From NCBI GenBank assembly GCA_036985755.1, contig BTQG01000089.1, positions 1 to 9,787 of the forward strand: a DNA stretch of 9,787 bases, in the 5' to 3' direction. This stretch comes from JACZST01 sp036985755. GTDB lineage: Bacteria; Actinomycetota; Acidimicrobiia; Spongiisociales; UBA5794. Positions 1 through 6,978 of the stretch are shown one piece after another. How positions within the stretch are numbered: position 1 is the first letter of the stretch; every line of letters starts with the position of its first letter. A model generated the notes under the pieces. It was given only the letters and a program-made list of their open reading frames with translations, was not told the DNA's origin and made no database searches. A program made the position numbers and the translations under genes.

Positions 1-588
1 AAATCGACCCTGCTGCACACGCTTGCCGGTCTGGACAACCTCACCGAGGGAACGGTCCACATCGGAGACACCGAGCTCGGCTCACTCAAGGACCGCGAGT
101 TGACCATCCTGCGTAGGGAGAAGGTCGGTTTCATCTTTCAAGCGTTCAATCTGATCCCGACGTTGAGCGCCGAGGAGAACATCACGCTTCCCCTGTCCAT
201 CGCCGGCAACGAGCCAGACGAGGCGTGGTTCGACGAGGTCGTCTCCGCAGTGGGGCTCGAGAATCGGCTCGAACACCGGCCGGCCGAGCTCTCCGGCGGT
301 GAGCAGCAGCGTGTCGCCGCCGCCAGGGCCCTCGTCACCAGGCCGGACATCGTCTTCGCCGACGAGCCGAGTGGCAACCTCGACTCGAAGGCGGAAGCGG
401 AGCTGCTCACGTTCATGCGGCGAGCCGTCGACGAATTCTCTCAGACGATCGTCATGGTCACCCACGACCCGGTGGCGGCCAGTTATGCCGACAGAATCGT
501 CTTCCTCGACGATGGCGACATCGTGGACGAGATGGTCGACCCCACCGCGGATTCGATCCTCGAGCAGATGAAACACCTCGGAGAATGA
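1..588 (+). CDS. ABC exporter ATP-binding subunit, LolD/MacB/YbbA type (5' end missing)
   Basis: This is the nucleotide-binding subunit that would power the FtsX-type permease encoded immediately downstream, at the cytoplasmic face of the membrane. The window opens at the Walker A lysine: the first residues are KSTLLHTLAG, so roughly 35-45 N-terminal residues lie outside. In the visible 195 residues the Q-loop is FIFQAFNLIP (Gln47), the signature is LSGGEQQR (98-105), Walker B is IVFADE (117-122, catalytic Glu122), the D-loop is SGNLDS and the switch histidine is in MVTHDP (His155). The LSGGEQQR signature and FNLIPTLSAEEN segment are typical of the LolD/MacB/YbbA branch that pairs with FtsX permeases. 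The stop codon is one base before the permease ATG, so the two are an operon. All catalytic motifs downstream of Walker A are intact. The substrate cannot be read from the sequence. Confidence 0.96.
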   Translation, partial: KSTLLHTLAGLDNLTEGTVHIGDTELGSLKDRELTILRREKVGFIFQAFNLIPTLSAEENITLPLSIAGNEPDEAWFDEVVSAVGLENRLEHRPAELSGGEQQRVAAARALVTRPDIVFADEPSGNLDSKAEAELLTFMRRAVDEFSQTIVMVTHDPVAASYADRIVFLDDGDIVDEMVDPTADSILEQMKHLGE

Positions 589-589
589 C

Positions 590-3133
590 ATGCTCCGCGC
601 CGCGCTGAGGGGCGTCGTAGCCAACAAGGTTCGCCTCGTGCTCACCGCGCTCGCCATCGTGATCGGCGTAGCTTTCGTGGCGGCCAGCTTCATCTTCACC
701 GATACCATCAGCGCCCGCTTCGATGCGCTGATCACCGATATCTCCGCCGGGGTCGACGTCTACGTGCGACCGGCGTCCCCGGAGATCGGAAACGACCTGG
801 TCGAGTTTGGGTCGATCCCCGACGAGACCCTGGCCCAGGTCCAAGGCGTCCCCGGGGTCAGAGTCGCAGAGGGGACCGTCATCGGACACGCCCAATTCGT
901 AGGAGCGGACGACGAGCCGGTCGGCGGGCTCGGTCCTCCGACCCTTGGCTTCTCCTGGACCGCCACCGATGAGCTCAACCCAATGAACATCGCCCCGGGA
1001 AACGGAAGAGCCCCGACGGGACCGGGGGAGGTCGTTTCCGACGTCGCTACCGCGGAGAAAGCAGGTTTTAGCCTGGGCGACACCGTCACCATCCTCACCC
1101 TCGGCCCGCCAGAGCAGTTCAAGGTCGTCGGGCTGGCCAATTTCGGCTCGGAGGACAACCTCGCAGGGGCCACAACGGCGGCATTCGAGTTGGAGGAGGC
1201 GCGTCGGCTCTTCGACCTGGAGGGGCGCTACATCCAGATCTCCGTGGCCGCCGACGAGGGCGTCGACACCGAGGCCCTGGCAACCGACATCAACACCGCC
1301 ACCAGGGGCGAATTCGACGTGAAGACGACGGAAGCGGCCAACGCAGACCAGCTTGCCGATATCGGTGAGGACCTCGGATTCCTCAAAGCCGCCCTTCTTG
1401 CCTTCGCCGCCGTGGCCGTGTTCGTAGGGGCGTTCATCATCGCCAACACCTTCAGGATCATCGTGGCGCAACGGACACGGGAGCTGGCATTGCTGCGCGC
1501 CATCGGTGCCACCGGCGGCCAGGTCACCCGGTTGGTTGTCATCGAAGCTCTTGTCGTTGCCGTGATCGCCTCGCTGATAGGACTGCTCGGCGGTATCGCT
1601 CTCGCCCTGCTGCTCGCCGCGCTGATGAACGCTCTTGGCTTCAACCTCCCGGAGGGCCCGCTGACGATTGCCCCGCGGACGGTGATCATTGCCATGACGG
1701 TCGGCGTGGTAGTCACGCTGATCGCATCCCTGCTACCCGCTCGCAAGGCTGCGTCGATCCCGCCGGTGGCAGCAATGCACGAGGAACTGGCTCGCACCGG
1801 CCGCAAACCACTGCAGCGACGAGCGGCGGCGGGTGCACTGGTGACGGCAGGCGGTGTCGGGGCACTGCTCTTCGGCCTGTTCGGCTCGGTGGCGAACCCG
1901 GCCGTGATCGTCGGTATCGGAGCGCTGGTGACGTTCCTCGGCGTCTCGATCCTGGCCCCACTCGCGGCCCGGCCAGTCGCCAACACGCTCGGCTGGCCGC
2001 TCCCCCGCTTGTTCAATACCACAGGGCTGCTGGCCAAGGAGAACACGGCGCGCCAGCCGAGGCGAACCGCATCGACCGCATCGGCCTTAATGATCGGGGT
2101 CGCTCTCGTCGTGTTCGTGGCGGTTTTCGCCGCCTCGATCAAGTCGACCTTGAAGGACACGATCTTCGACAACTTCCGCGCCGACTTGACTGCATCGTCG
2201 ACGAACTTCCAGGTTGGGATCAGCCCGGCATTCGCCGAGGAGATGGCTGCACTCGACGAGTTCGATACGGTGTCCTCGCTGGTGTTCGATACCGCATTGC
2301 TCGACGAGGGCGGTACCGACATCATCGCCGTCGATCCGATGACCGTCGAAGAGGTGGTGAATCTCGAGCCGTCCCCTGGTGCCTTCGTGGCGCTGGAATC
2401 TGGCGATGGGGTGCTGGTGTCCACCGCCGAGATCGAGGACAACGGCTGGATCGTCGGGGACACGATCGTTATGGGCTTCCCCAAAGAGCCGGAGACGCAG
2501 ATGGAGATCCTGGGGACGATCGGCAAGACCGACTTCGGCAACTACATCCTTGCCCGTGACTTCTACGACACGGTCTATGACAATCCCTTTGACAGCCTCG
2601 TCGTGGCAACGGTTGCGCCCGGAGTCGACATCGCGGAGGCGAGGGTCGCCGCAGACGCTGTCGCAGAGCCGTATGCCAACGTCCAGATCCAGAACAAAGA
2701 CGAGCTGCTCGCCGACGTCGAGAGCCAGATCGACGGCCTGTTGCAGTTGATCTTCGCCCTGCTCTTCCTCGCCATCATCATCGCCATCCTCGGCATCACC
2801 AACACCCTCGCCTTATCGATCATCGAACGCACCCGCGAGATCGGTCTGTTGCGCGCCGTAGGGATGACCCGGCGCCAGACGCGACGCATGGTGCGGTGGG
2901 AAGGGGTCATTATCGCCCTGTTCGGCGCGGTGATGGGGACAGGAATCGGGCTCTTCCTCGGGTGGGCGGTGGTACGAGCGTTCGCCGATGAGGGACTCGG
3001 GTCGTTCGCCATTCCCTGGATCCAGATCGCCGTGCTGGTCGTTGCCTCCGGAGTGGCCGGGGTCGTCGCCTCCATCTACCCGGCGAGAAAAGCCTCGAGA
3101 ATGAACGTGCTCGACGCCATCGCCTACGAGTAG
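590..3133 (+). CDS. FtsX-type ABC permease with two FtsX domains (YbbP/MacB-like)
   Basis: An 847-residue inner-membrane permease, partner of the ATPase just upstream (1-base gap). GGAG at 580-583, 6 bases before the ATG, is a good ribosome binding site. Hydrophobic segments suggest ten TM helices: about 15-37, 266-290, 318-347, 362-385, 413-432, 437-462, 496-516, 717-742, 772-795 and 808-830. Two large extracytoplasmic domains lie at about 38-265 and 517-716. The two FtsX cores are homologous: each has a coupling segment (RTRELALLRAIGATGGQ at 296-311; RTREIGLLRAVGMTRRQ at 747-763) and ends in a PARKAS motif (383-388; 831-836). This duplicated layout matches YbbP-like permeases rather than 4-TM MacB or LolC/E. 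Such systems act as mechanotransmitters or exporters of lipids, peptides or drugs; nothing here decides which. The full-length frame is uninterrupted. Confidence 0.95.
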   Translation: MLRAALRGVVANKVRLVLTALAIVIGVAFVAASFIFTDTISARFDALITDISAGVDVYVRPASPEIGNDLVEFGSIPDETLAQVQGVPGVRVAEGTVIGHAQFVGADDEPVGGLGPPTLGFSWTATDELNPMNIAPGNGRAPTGPGEVVSDVATAEKAGFSLGDTVTILTLGPPEQFKVVGLANFGSEDNLAGATTAAFELEEARRLFDLEGRYIQISVAADEGVDTEALATDINTATRGEFDVKTTEAANADQLADIGEDLGFLKAALLAFAAVAVFVGAFIIANTFRIIVAQRTRELALLRAIGATGGQVTRLVVIEALVVAVIASLIGLLGGIALALLLAALMNALGFNLPEGPLTIAPRTVIIAMTVGVVVTLIASLLPARKAASIPPVAAMHEELARTGRKPLQRRAAAGALVTAGGVGALLFGLFGSVANPAVIVGIGALVTFLGVSILAPLAARPVANTLGWPLPRLFNTTGLLAKENTARQPRRTASTASALMIGVALVVFVAVFAASIKSTLKDTIFDNFRADLTASSTNFQVGISPAFAEEMAALDEFDTVSSLVFDTALLDEGGTDIIAVDPMTVEEVVNLEPSPGAFVALESGDGVLVSTAEIEDNGWIVGDTIVMGFPKEPETQMEILGTIGKTDFGNYILARDFYDTVYDNPFDSLVVATVAPGVDIAEARVAADAVAEPYANVQIQNKDELLADVESQIDGLLQLIFALLFLAIIIAILGITNTLALSIIERTREIGLLRAVGMTRRQTRRMVRWEGVIIALFGAVMGTGIGLFLGWAVVRAFADEGLGSFAIPWIQIAVLVVASGVAGVVASIYPARKASRMNVLDAIAYE

Positions 3134-3142
3134 GCATCAGAA

Positions 3143-3233
3143 GTCGCCAGTCATCAGTCGTCAGCCCGAAGCGGCGAACGGTGGTGAAGCGGCCTTCAGG
3201 CACCGCTCTGACTGAAGACTGAGGACTGAGGAC
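3143..3233. repeat. Inverted arrays of the heptamer GTCNNCA around a hairpin
   Basis: Three consecutive heptamers of form GTCNNCA run from 3143 to 3163 (NN = gc, at, gt). Three in the opposite orientation, TGANGAC, run from 3213 to 3233 (TGAAGAC, TGAGGAC, TGAGGAC). The constant bases of the two arms can pair while the variable dinucleotides mostly do not, so the arms could form an interrupted stem around the 3179-3205 hairpin. The arrays start 9 bases after the permease stop codon. Heptameric iterated repeats of this general kind are dispersed in some bacterial genomes; whether this family is dispersed here cannot be seen from one window. It may be a mobile or structural repeat, or an element ending the ABC operon transcript. 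Confidence 0.7.
3179..3205 (+). terminator. Hairpin downstream of the ABC permease, possible transcription end
   Basis: CGGTG (3179-3183) pairs with CACCG (3201-3205), and inside it TGAAG (3185-3189) pairs with CTTCA (3194-3198) around the 4-base loop CGGC. The hairpin lies between the permease and a convergent gene, where a terminator is expected. There is no U-tract on either strand, so an intrinsic terminator is not demonstrated; it may equally be the apex of the surrounding repeat structure. Confidence 0.4.
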
Positions 3234-3236
3234 GCG

Positions 3237-3258
3237 CAGCGAGCGACCAGCGAGCGAC
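3237..3258. repeat. 11-bp direct repeat, two copies
   Basis: CAGCGAGCGAC occurs at 3237-3247 and again, abutting, at 3248-3258, just before the stop codon of the minus-strand gene. It directly follows the heptamer arrays and may belong to the same repeat element. No function is evident. Confidence 0.6.
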
Positions 3259-3260
3259 CC

Positions 3261-3824
3261 CTACTCCTTGACCTTCCAGGAATGGGACTCGTCGACCAGG
3301 TACATGCTCACGTCGTGGACCCGGTCGAGCACCTCGCACAGCGTGTCCTGCCGGTACATGAGGTCGATCAGCGACACGTCGACCCTGGCGACGAGCGACA
3401 GCTGCTGTTCCTGCCCATCCGAAAGGGCCCCGAACGTATCGACTGCGGATACGTCGATGGGCAGGTTGAGACCGCCTTTGGCGGCCAGTTCAGTGGCCAG
3501 CACGATCAGGTCGGGCCGAGCCCCCAGAGGGGGCAGCGACCAATTGAACAGAAAGGGAACGATGAACTTGCCAGTCGGGTCCTCCGGCACGTCCGGGTTC
3601 TCCAGGAGGGCGTCCTCGAGATCGAGCACCACCCTCGGGTCGAGGTCGATGGCGACGTGCAGGTCGAGAGGGCCCTCACAGGCGTCGGCAGGGTGGAGAT
3701 CGACCTCCCATGCCTGCCGCAACGTGTAGGTCTCGACGAAGTGCCGCTCGTCGTGCACGTGGAATCCGTGCTCGACAGCATGGTCCTTGAGGTATGTCAC
3801 CGTTCCGGCGAGGTCGACCGCCAT
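3261..3824 (-). CDS. Conserved-looking hypothetical protein, 187 aa
   Basis: I do not recognise this protein. The chosen start, ATG at 3824, gives MAVDLAGTVTYLKDHA. The frame stays open further upstream, but that extension would run over the neighbouring start at 3889 and has a low-complexity composition, so it is probably not translated. The product is soluble and acidic, with no signal peptide or TM segment. It appears to alternate beta-like stretches (LDLHVAIDLD, KFIVPFLFNW, LSLVARVDVSLIDLM) with acidic loops, and has only two cysteines (about 49 and 163). Codon use fits the neighbours and the frame is intact, which supports a real gene. No Shine-Dalgarno site precedes the ATG, but TAGCCT lies 7 bases upstream, the spacing expected for a leaderless mRNA. 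It is transcribed divergently from the TPR-like gene and convergently with the ABC operon. Confidence 0.75.
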   Translation of the reverse strand: MAVDLAGTVTYLKDHAVEHGFHVHDERHFVETYTLRQAWEVDLHPADACEGPLDLHVAIDLDPRVVLDLEDALLENPDVPEDPTGKFIVPFLFNWSLPPLGARPDLIVLATELAAKGGLNLPIDVSAVDTFGALSDGQEQQLSLVARVDVSLIDLMYRQDTLCEVLDRVHDVSMYLVDESHSWKVKE

Positions 3825-3831
3825 AGCTGGG

Positions 3832-3837
3832 AGGCTA
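3832..3837 (-). promoter_or_regulatory. Candidate -10 box for a leaderless transcript
   Basis: On the minus strand TAGCCT (TAnnnT form) ends 7 bases before the ATG at 3824. Transcription would then begin at or next to the A of the start codon. The absence of a ribosome binding site fits leaderless translation, which is common in actinobacteria. No clear -35 box was seen. Confidence 0.35.
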
Positions 3838-3853
3838 CCGCGACTGCATGCGA

Positions 3854-3859
3854 TAGGGT
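3854..3859 (+). promoter_or_regulatory. Candidate -10 box of the TPR-like gene/fdhD operon
   Basis: TAGGGT matches TAnnnT and would place the transcript start near 3866, leaving a leader of about 23 bases that contains the purine-rich AAGAGAGAG (3873-3881) before the ATG at 3889. No convincing -35 box is seen, so this is a weak call. Confidence 0.3.
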
Positions 3860-3888
3860 TCGGCGACCCGCCAAGAGAGAGAACAGTC

Positions 3889-4725
3889 ATGCCGCTGCGC
3901 TTCGGTTCACACTGGGACCCGTTCGGCACCGTGTTCATCTCGGGAGACTGGTGGTACGAGCCTTCAGAGAACGCGTTCGGCTACACCCTCAGCGACGACG
4001 ACAGGGAATGGGGCGATACCACCTGGGAATTCCCTGGTCCCGAGCAGTACGCGACCATGGCCGCCGAACGGGAGCCGGGCTGGACGGCAAGGGCCGGGGA
4101 AAAGGCGATGCACGCCGCCCTCGTCTCGGGAGATCCGTACGCCATCGATCTGGCCGCCGGCCAGCACCCCTCCTACCGCGCCACCGCCGACACCCTCGCC
4201 GGGCTCCTATCACTCAACACACGACGATCCTATGCCGGCGAGCTACTCGACCGGGCCATCGGGGCCGACTACGAGCCAAAGGACGACCCGTTCGTCCGTA
4301 CCTACCTGCCGGGAGCGGGAATCGTTGTACCGATCGCCCCCGGCGTTGTGGTTGCGCTCCCCCTGATGCGAACCGCGGTTGCCCTGATTGGCGCCGAGCT
4401 GCACCAGGTCGCTCAGGAATACGCAAGGGCGATCGACATCCTCGAGCCGGTGGAGCGAACGACGCACGTGACCCTGTCACTGACTGAGCTGTTGTGCGCC
4501 GCCGGCCGTTACGCCGACGCGGTAGATCTGAGCAGCGGCGTCGTCAATACCGATGACGTCGCTGCCCTCACCATGGCATACCGGGCGATGGCACAACGCG
4601 AGCTCGGTGACACCGCCGCCGCGGCACAGAGCCTGAAAGAAGTGTTCGGACGGGAGACCCGTTCCGACGAGGTGCTCGCCTTCGCCCGCATCGTCGAGTC
4701 CTCGCTGCCCGGGCCCACGCCGTGA
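3889..4725 (+). CDS. TPR-like hypothetical protein translationally coupled to fdhD
   Basis: A 278-residue protein I cannot assign to a named family. The ATG at 3889 follows a purine-rich stretch (AAGAGAGAG, 3873-3881). The first 55 residues are Trp-rich and aromatic (GSHWDPFGTVFISGDWWYEP, later WGDTTWEFPGPEQYATM). The C-terminal part (about 165-272) is helical and reads like degenerate tetratricopeptide repeats: QEYARAIDILEPV, LTELLCAAGRYADAVDL, YRAMAQRELGDTAAAAQSL. A hydrophobic stretch at about 142-170 (GAGIVVPIAPGVVVALPLMR) contains prolines and is more likely buried than transmembrane. There is no signal peptide. Its TGA overlaps the GTG start of fdhD by four bases, so the two are translated together. 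This hints at a role as scaffold or helper in molybdoenzyme maturation, but that is inference from position only. Confidence 0.82.
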   Translation: MPLRFGSHWDPFGTVFISGDWWYEPSENAFGYTLSDDDREWGDTTWEFPGPEQYATMAAEREPGWTARAGEKAMHAALVSGDPYAIDLAAGQHPSYRATADTLAGLLSLNTRRSYAGELLDRAIGADYEPKDDPFVRTYLPGAGIVVPIAPGVVVALPLMRTAVALIGAELHQVAQEYARAIDILEPVERTTHVTLSLTELLCAAGRYADAVDLSSGVVNTDDVAALTMAYRAMAQRELGDTAAAAQSLKEVFGRETRSDEVLAFARIVESSLPGPTP

Positions 4726-5531
4726 CCGCACCCGAGCACTTCGCCACCCGGCGCGTTGTCCGGTTTGGCTCCACCGGGCTGAAGACGATCGAAGATCGGG
4801 TTGCCAGGGAAGAACCGATGGAGATCCTGATCGGGTCGACTCCGATCGCGGTACTGATGAGAACGCCGGGAGATGACGTCGACCTCACCCTCGGTTTTGC
4901 CCTCACCGAGGGCATAGCCATCCATCCCCACGAACTGCTCGCCGCGGTATCGATCGGCAGCGACGACGAGGACGCTCGTTATCGACTCGAGTTCGCCGCC
5001 GGTGTCGAGGTAGACCCCGATCAGTTCAAACGCAACCTGTACGCCAGCTCGTCGTGCGGAGTGTGTGGCAAGGCATCCATCGACGCGGTCCGGATCGCAG
5101 CTGCGGCGCCGTCGCCGGGCCCCCAGGTCGATGGTGCCTCTCTCGACTCGTTGGCAGCGACGATGCGAGCCGCCCAGCCCGGTTTCGATGCCACAGGGGG
5201 CCTCCACGCCGCCGCCCTGTTCCAGCCGGACGGAAAACTGATCGCACTGCGTGAGGACATTGGCCGTCACAACGCGGTGGACAAGGTGGTCGGTGCCACA
5301 TCCGGAGCCCTGTGGCCGCTGAGCGGCCACCTCTTGCTCGTATCCGGCAGGGTGTCGTTCGAGATCGTCCAGAAAGCGGCGGTGGCAGGGATCCCCATCG
5401 TTGCCGGCATCTCGGCGGCGTCGTCTCTGGCCATCGACCTCGCGGAGGAATTGGGGATGACCGTCGTCGGGTTCATGCGGGGAGGTTCGTTCAACATCTA
5501 CACCGGAGCCGAGCGGATCGGCATTCGCTAG
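4722..5531 (+). CDS. fdhD: FdhD, sulfurtransferase for formate dehydrogenase maturation
   Basis: FdhD takes sulfur from a cysteine desulfurase (IscS in E. coli) and passes it to the molybdenum/tungsten bis-pterin guanine dinucleotide cofactor, making the sulfurated form needed by formate dehydrogenases. The 269-residue length is normal. The transfer cysteines are in SCGVCGK (Cys112 and Cys115), equivalent to E. coli Cys121/Cys124. Family motifs follow in order: ATGGLHAAALF (157-167), REDIGRHNAVDKV (177-189), LVSGRVSFEIVQKA (206-219) and the C-terminal GFMRGGSFNIYTGAERI. The GTG start lies inside the stop codon of the upstream gene (GTGA, 4722-4725) and has no Shine-Dalgarno site of its own, so translation probably depends on reinitiation. 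No formate dehydrogenase or molybdopterin gene is visible, so the client enzyme must be elsewhere. Confidence 0.97.
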   Translation: MTAPEHFATRRVVRFGSTGLKTIEDRVAREEPMEILIGSTPIAVLMRTPGDDVDLTLGFALTEGIAIHPHELLAAVSIGSDDEDARYRLEFAAGVEVDPDQFKRNLYASSSCGVCGKASIDAVRIAAAAPSPGPQVDGASLDSLAATMRAAQPGFDATGGLHAAALFQPDGKLIALREDIGRHNAVDKVVGATSGALWPLSGHLLLVSGRVSFEIVQKAAVAGIPIVAGISAASSLAIDLAEELGMTVVGFMRGGSFNIYTGAERIGIR

Positions 5532-5547
5532 GACGGTGCTGGGCGCC

Positions 5548-6444
5548 CTATCTCGCAGCTTCGAGTGGCGTCTCGACATCGGCGATGCCCCATCGTTGAA
5601 TGGAGGCGACGGCGATGAGAACCAACAGCCCCCCGAGGATCTGAACCGAGCTCAAATGCTGCCCCAAGAGCACCCACGCCGCGGCGGCGGCGAATACCGG
5701 CTCGGTTGTGGCGATCACTCCGACCACACCGGAGGCGACCCGCGCCAGAGCACCGAACTCGGTGAAGAACGGCAGCGCAGTGCCGACCACCCCGATCCAG
5801 ACAAGCTCCGCCCACACTTTGGTTGACAGATCCGTCGGGAACGACCATAGGGGCTCGACGGCGATCCAGATCAGTGAAGCGGACACAAAACTCCAGGTCA
5901 TCACCGTGACGATCGGGTAGCGGCGGGTCAGGCGCTCTCCGAGCACGAGGTACGACGCAAAGGTCACCGCGGAAAGCAAGCCTGCGACGACTCCGAACCA
6001 GTCGCCACCCTCGAGCTGCCATGCCTGTGTCACCAGTACAACGCCGATGATCGCCACCAGCGCAGCCGCCCACGCCGCAGGGTTGACCGTCCTTCCCTGC
6101 ACTCCCGCCATCCAGGCCAGGACGAGGATGGGCCCGAGGAACTGGATGGTCGCTCCCGGCCCCACCCCGAGTCGTTCCAGCGCCCAGTAGAAGGTCACGT
6201 TGACCACAGCGAGGTTCGCCCCGAGCACGGCGAACCACCACAGGCCACCTCGCGGTTTGAGCAGACCGCGCCACCATGCCACCGGCACGAGGATGGCAGT
6301 GGTCAACAGCGCCCTCACTTCTGCGACCCGCGTCGGTGAAACCTCGCTGAAGGTGTCGGCAGCGATGGCGCCACTGACCCCCCACATGAATGCTGCCGAG
6401 AGGGCGAGCAGGACACCGGTACGAGCGGAGCGGTCAACCCTCAT
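5548..6444 (-). CDS. EamA/DMT-superfamily transporter, 10 TM
   Basis: A 298-residue integral membrane protein of the drug/metabolite transporter superfamily (EamA family), usually exporters of amino acids, metabolites or drugs. Two repeated EamA halves of about five TM helices each are seen (about 10-139 and 150-281). Typical family sequences are LSAAFMWGVSGAIAA in TM1, a basic loop (WWRGLLKPRGG) after TM2, and TTEPVFAAAAAWVLLGQHLS in the penultimate helix. The ATG at 6444 (MRVDRSARTG) puts TM1 near residue 10, as usual. The frame is open for 34 more codons upstream, but that extension is polar and overlaps the likely arsC promoter region. It converges with fdhD (16-base gap) and diverges from arsC (95-base gap). 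The substrate is unknown; its position gives no reason to call it an arsenite exporter, since it is not of the ArsB or Acr3 families. Confidence 0.93.
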   Translation of the reverse strand: MRVDRSARTGVLLALSAAFMWGVSGAIAADTFSEVSPTRVAEVRALLTTAILVPVAWWRGLLKPRGGLWWFAVLGANLAVVNVTFYWALERLGVGPGATIQFLGPILVLAWMAGVQGRTVNPAAWAAALVAIIGVVLVTQAWQLEGGDWFGVVAGLLSAVTFASYLVLGERLTRRYPIVTVMTWSFVSASLIWIAVEPLWSFPTDLSTKVWAELVWIGVVGTALPFFTEFGALARVASGVVGVIATTEPVFAAAAAWVLLGQHLSSVQILGGLLVLIAVASIQRWGIADVETPLEAAR

Positions 6445-6463
6445 AGTGAGCGGTGAGGTCCAA

Positions 6464-6475
6464 GTCGAGCTCGAC
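6464..6475. promoter_or_regulatory. 12-bp perfect palindrome between divergent genes, possible operator
   Basis: GTCGAGCTCGAC is self-complementary over 12 bases. It lies in the 95-base gap between the EamA transporter (start 6444) and arsC (start 6540). A few palindromes of this length are expected by chance in 10 kb, so only the intergenic position makes it worth noting. No regulator gene (such as arsR) is adjacent. Confidence 0.25.
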
Positions 6476-6500
6476 CCGTCTCTGTCATGTTTGGCCTCAC

Positions 6501-6533
6501 TACGATCCGAGCGTACCGCTCCACGATCAGGAG
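6501..6533 (+). promoter_or_regulatory. arsC leader: candidate -10 box and ribosome binding site
   Basis: TACGAT (6501-6506) fits TAnnnT and would give a leader of about 27 bases. AGGAG (6529-6533), six bases before GTG at 6540, is a clear ribosome binding site and decides the start: the longer frame from 6453 lacks such a site and its extra 29 residues do not resemble the family. No good -35 box was found. Confidence 0.45.
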
Positions 6534-6539
6534 CCGATC

Positions 6540-6938
6540 GTGCCAAAACCCGAGGTCTTGTTCGTGTGTGTCCACAACGCCGGGCGGTCCCAGATGGCCG
6601 CCGGTCTGCTCAACCATCATGCCGCGGGGCGGGTCGTGGTGCGTAGTGCAGGTTCTGACCCGGCAGGCGAGCTCAACCCCACGGTCGTCCAGGTGATGCG
6701 GGAGCGCGATATCGATATCTCGAATGAGTTTCCCAAGCCGTTGGGCGACGACGCGGTGCACGCTGCCGATGTCGTCGTCACCATGGGATGCGGAGATGCC
6801 TGTCCGGTCTATGCGGGTATCCGCTATGTCGACTGGGACCTCCCCGATCCGTCGGGCAAGGAACCAGAAGAGGTCAGGAAGATCCGCGACGAGATCGAAG
6901 CCAGAGCCGTGATCCTGCTCGACGAGATCCTGGCATGA
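6540..6938 (+). CDS. arsC: Arsenate reductase ArsC, low-molecular-weight phosphatase fold
   Basis: A cytoplasmic 132-residue enzyme that reduces arsenate to arsenite. It begins MPKPEVLFVCVHNAGRSQ, and the family's P-loop CX5R is C-V-H-N-A-G-R (nucleophile Cys10, Arg16). A second thiol pair lies in MGCGDACP (Cys84, Cys88), comparable to the Cys82/Cys89 pair of plasmid pI258 ArsC but more closely spaced. The DLPDPSGK segment carries the probable general acid (Asp103). This 'GCGDACP...DW.L.DP.GK' type is the one seen in actinobacterial ArsC proteins; some of these use mycothiol and mycoredoxin rather than thioredoxin, and which applies here cannot be seen. The start is GTG with AGGAG six bases upstream. 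No arsenite pump or ArsR is in view, which is unusual for an ars gene. It ends 40 bases before the sigma factor gene and may share its transcript. Confidence 0.93.
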   Translation: MPKPEVLFVCVHNAGRSQMAAGLLNHHAAGRVVVRSAGSDPAGELNPTVVQVMRERDIDISNEFPKPLGDDAVHAADVVVTMGCGDACPVYAGIRYVDWDLPDPSGKEPEEVRKIRDEIEARAVILLDEILA

Positions 6939-6978
6939 GTGCAACGCTGCGGACCGGCGCGGGGTTCTATCCATCGAG

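Noticed and set aside
458..2541. Long open frames on the minus strand opposite the FtsX permease (458-1471 and 1228-2541).
   Set aside because: They mirror the GC-rich coding strand, have low-complexity Ser/Thr/Arg or Gly/Asp compositions, show no domain, and the plus frame is an unmistakable permease throughout.
3282..4487. A 401-codon plus-strand frame running across the minus-strand hypothetical and into the TPR-like gene.
   Set aside because: It overlaps two better supported genes in other frames, and its Arg/His/Pro-rich second half looks like an off-frame translation.
5532..5547. GGGCGCCC (5541-5548) between the convergent fdhD and EamA genes as a terminator.
   Set aside because: An 8-bp palindrome with no loop and no U-tract; too short to support a terminator call.
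4509..5579. A 356-codon minus-strand frame opposite fdhD.
   Set aside because: fdhD on the plus strand has all its family motifs; the minus product is Arg/Gly/Asp-rich with no recognisable domain.
5548..6938. The EamA transporter and arsC as an arsenic export pair.
   Set aside because: EamA/DMT proteins are not known arsenite pumps of the ArsB or Acr3 kind, and the genes are divergent, not co-transcribed.
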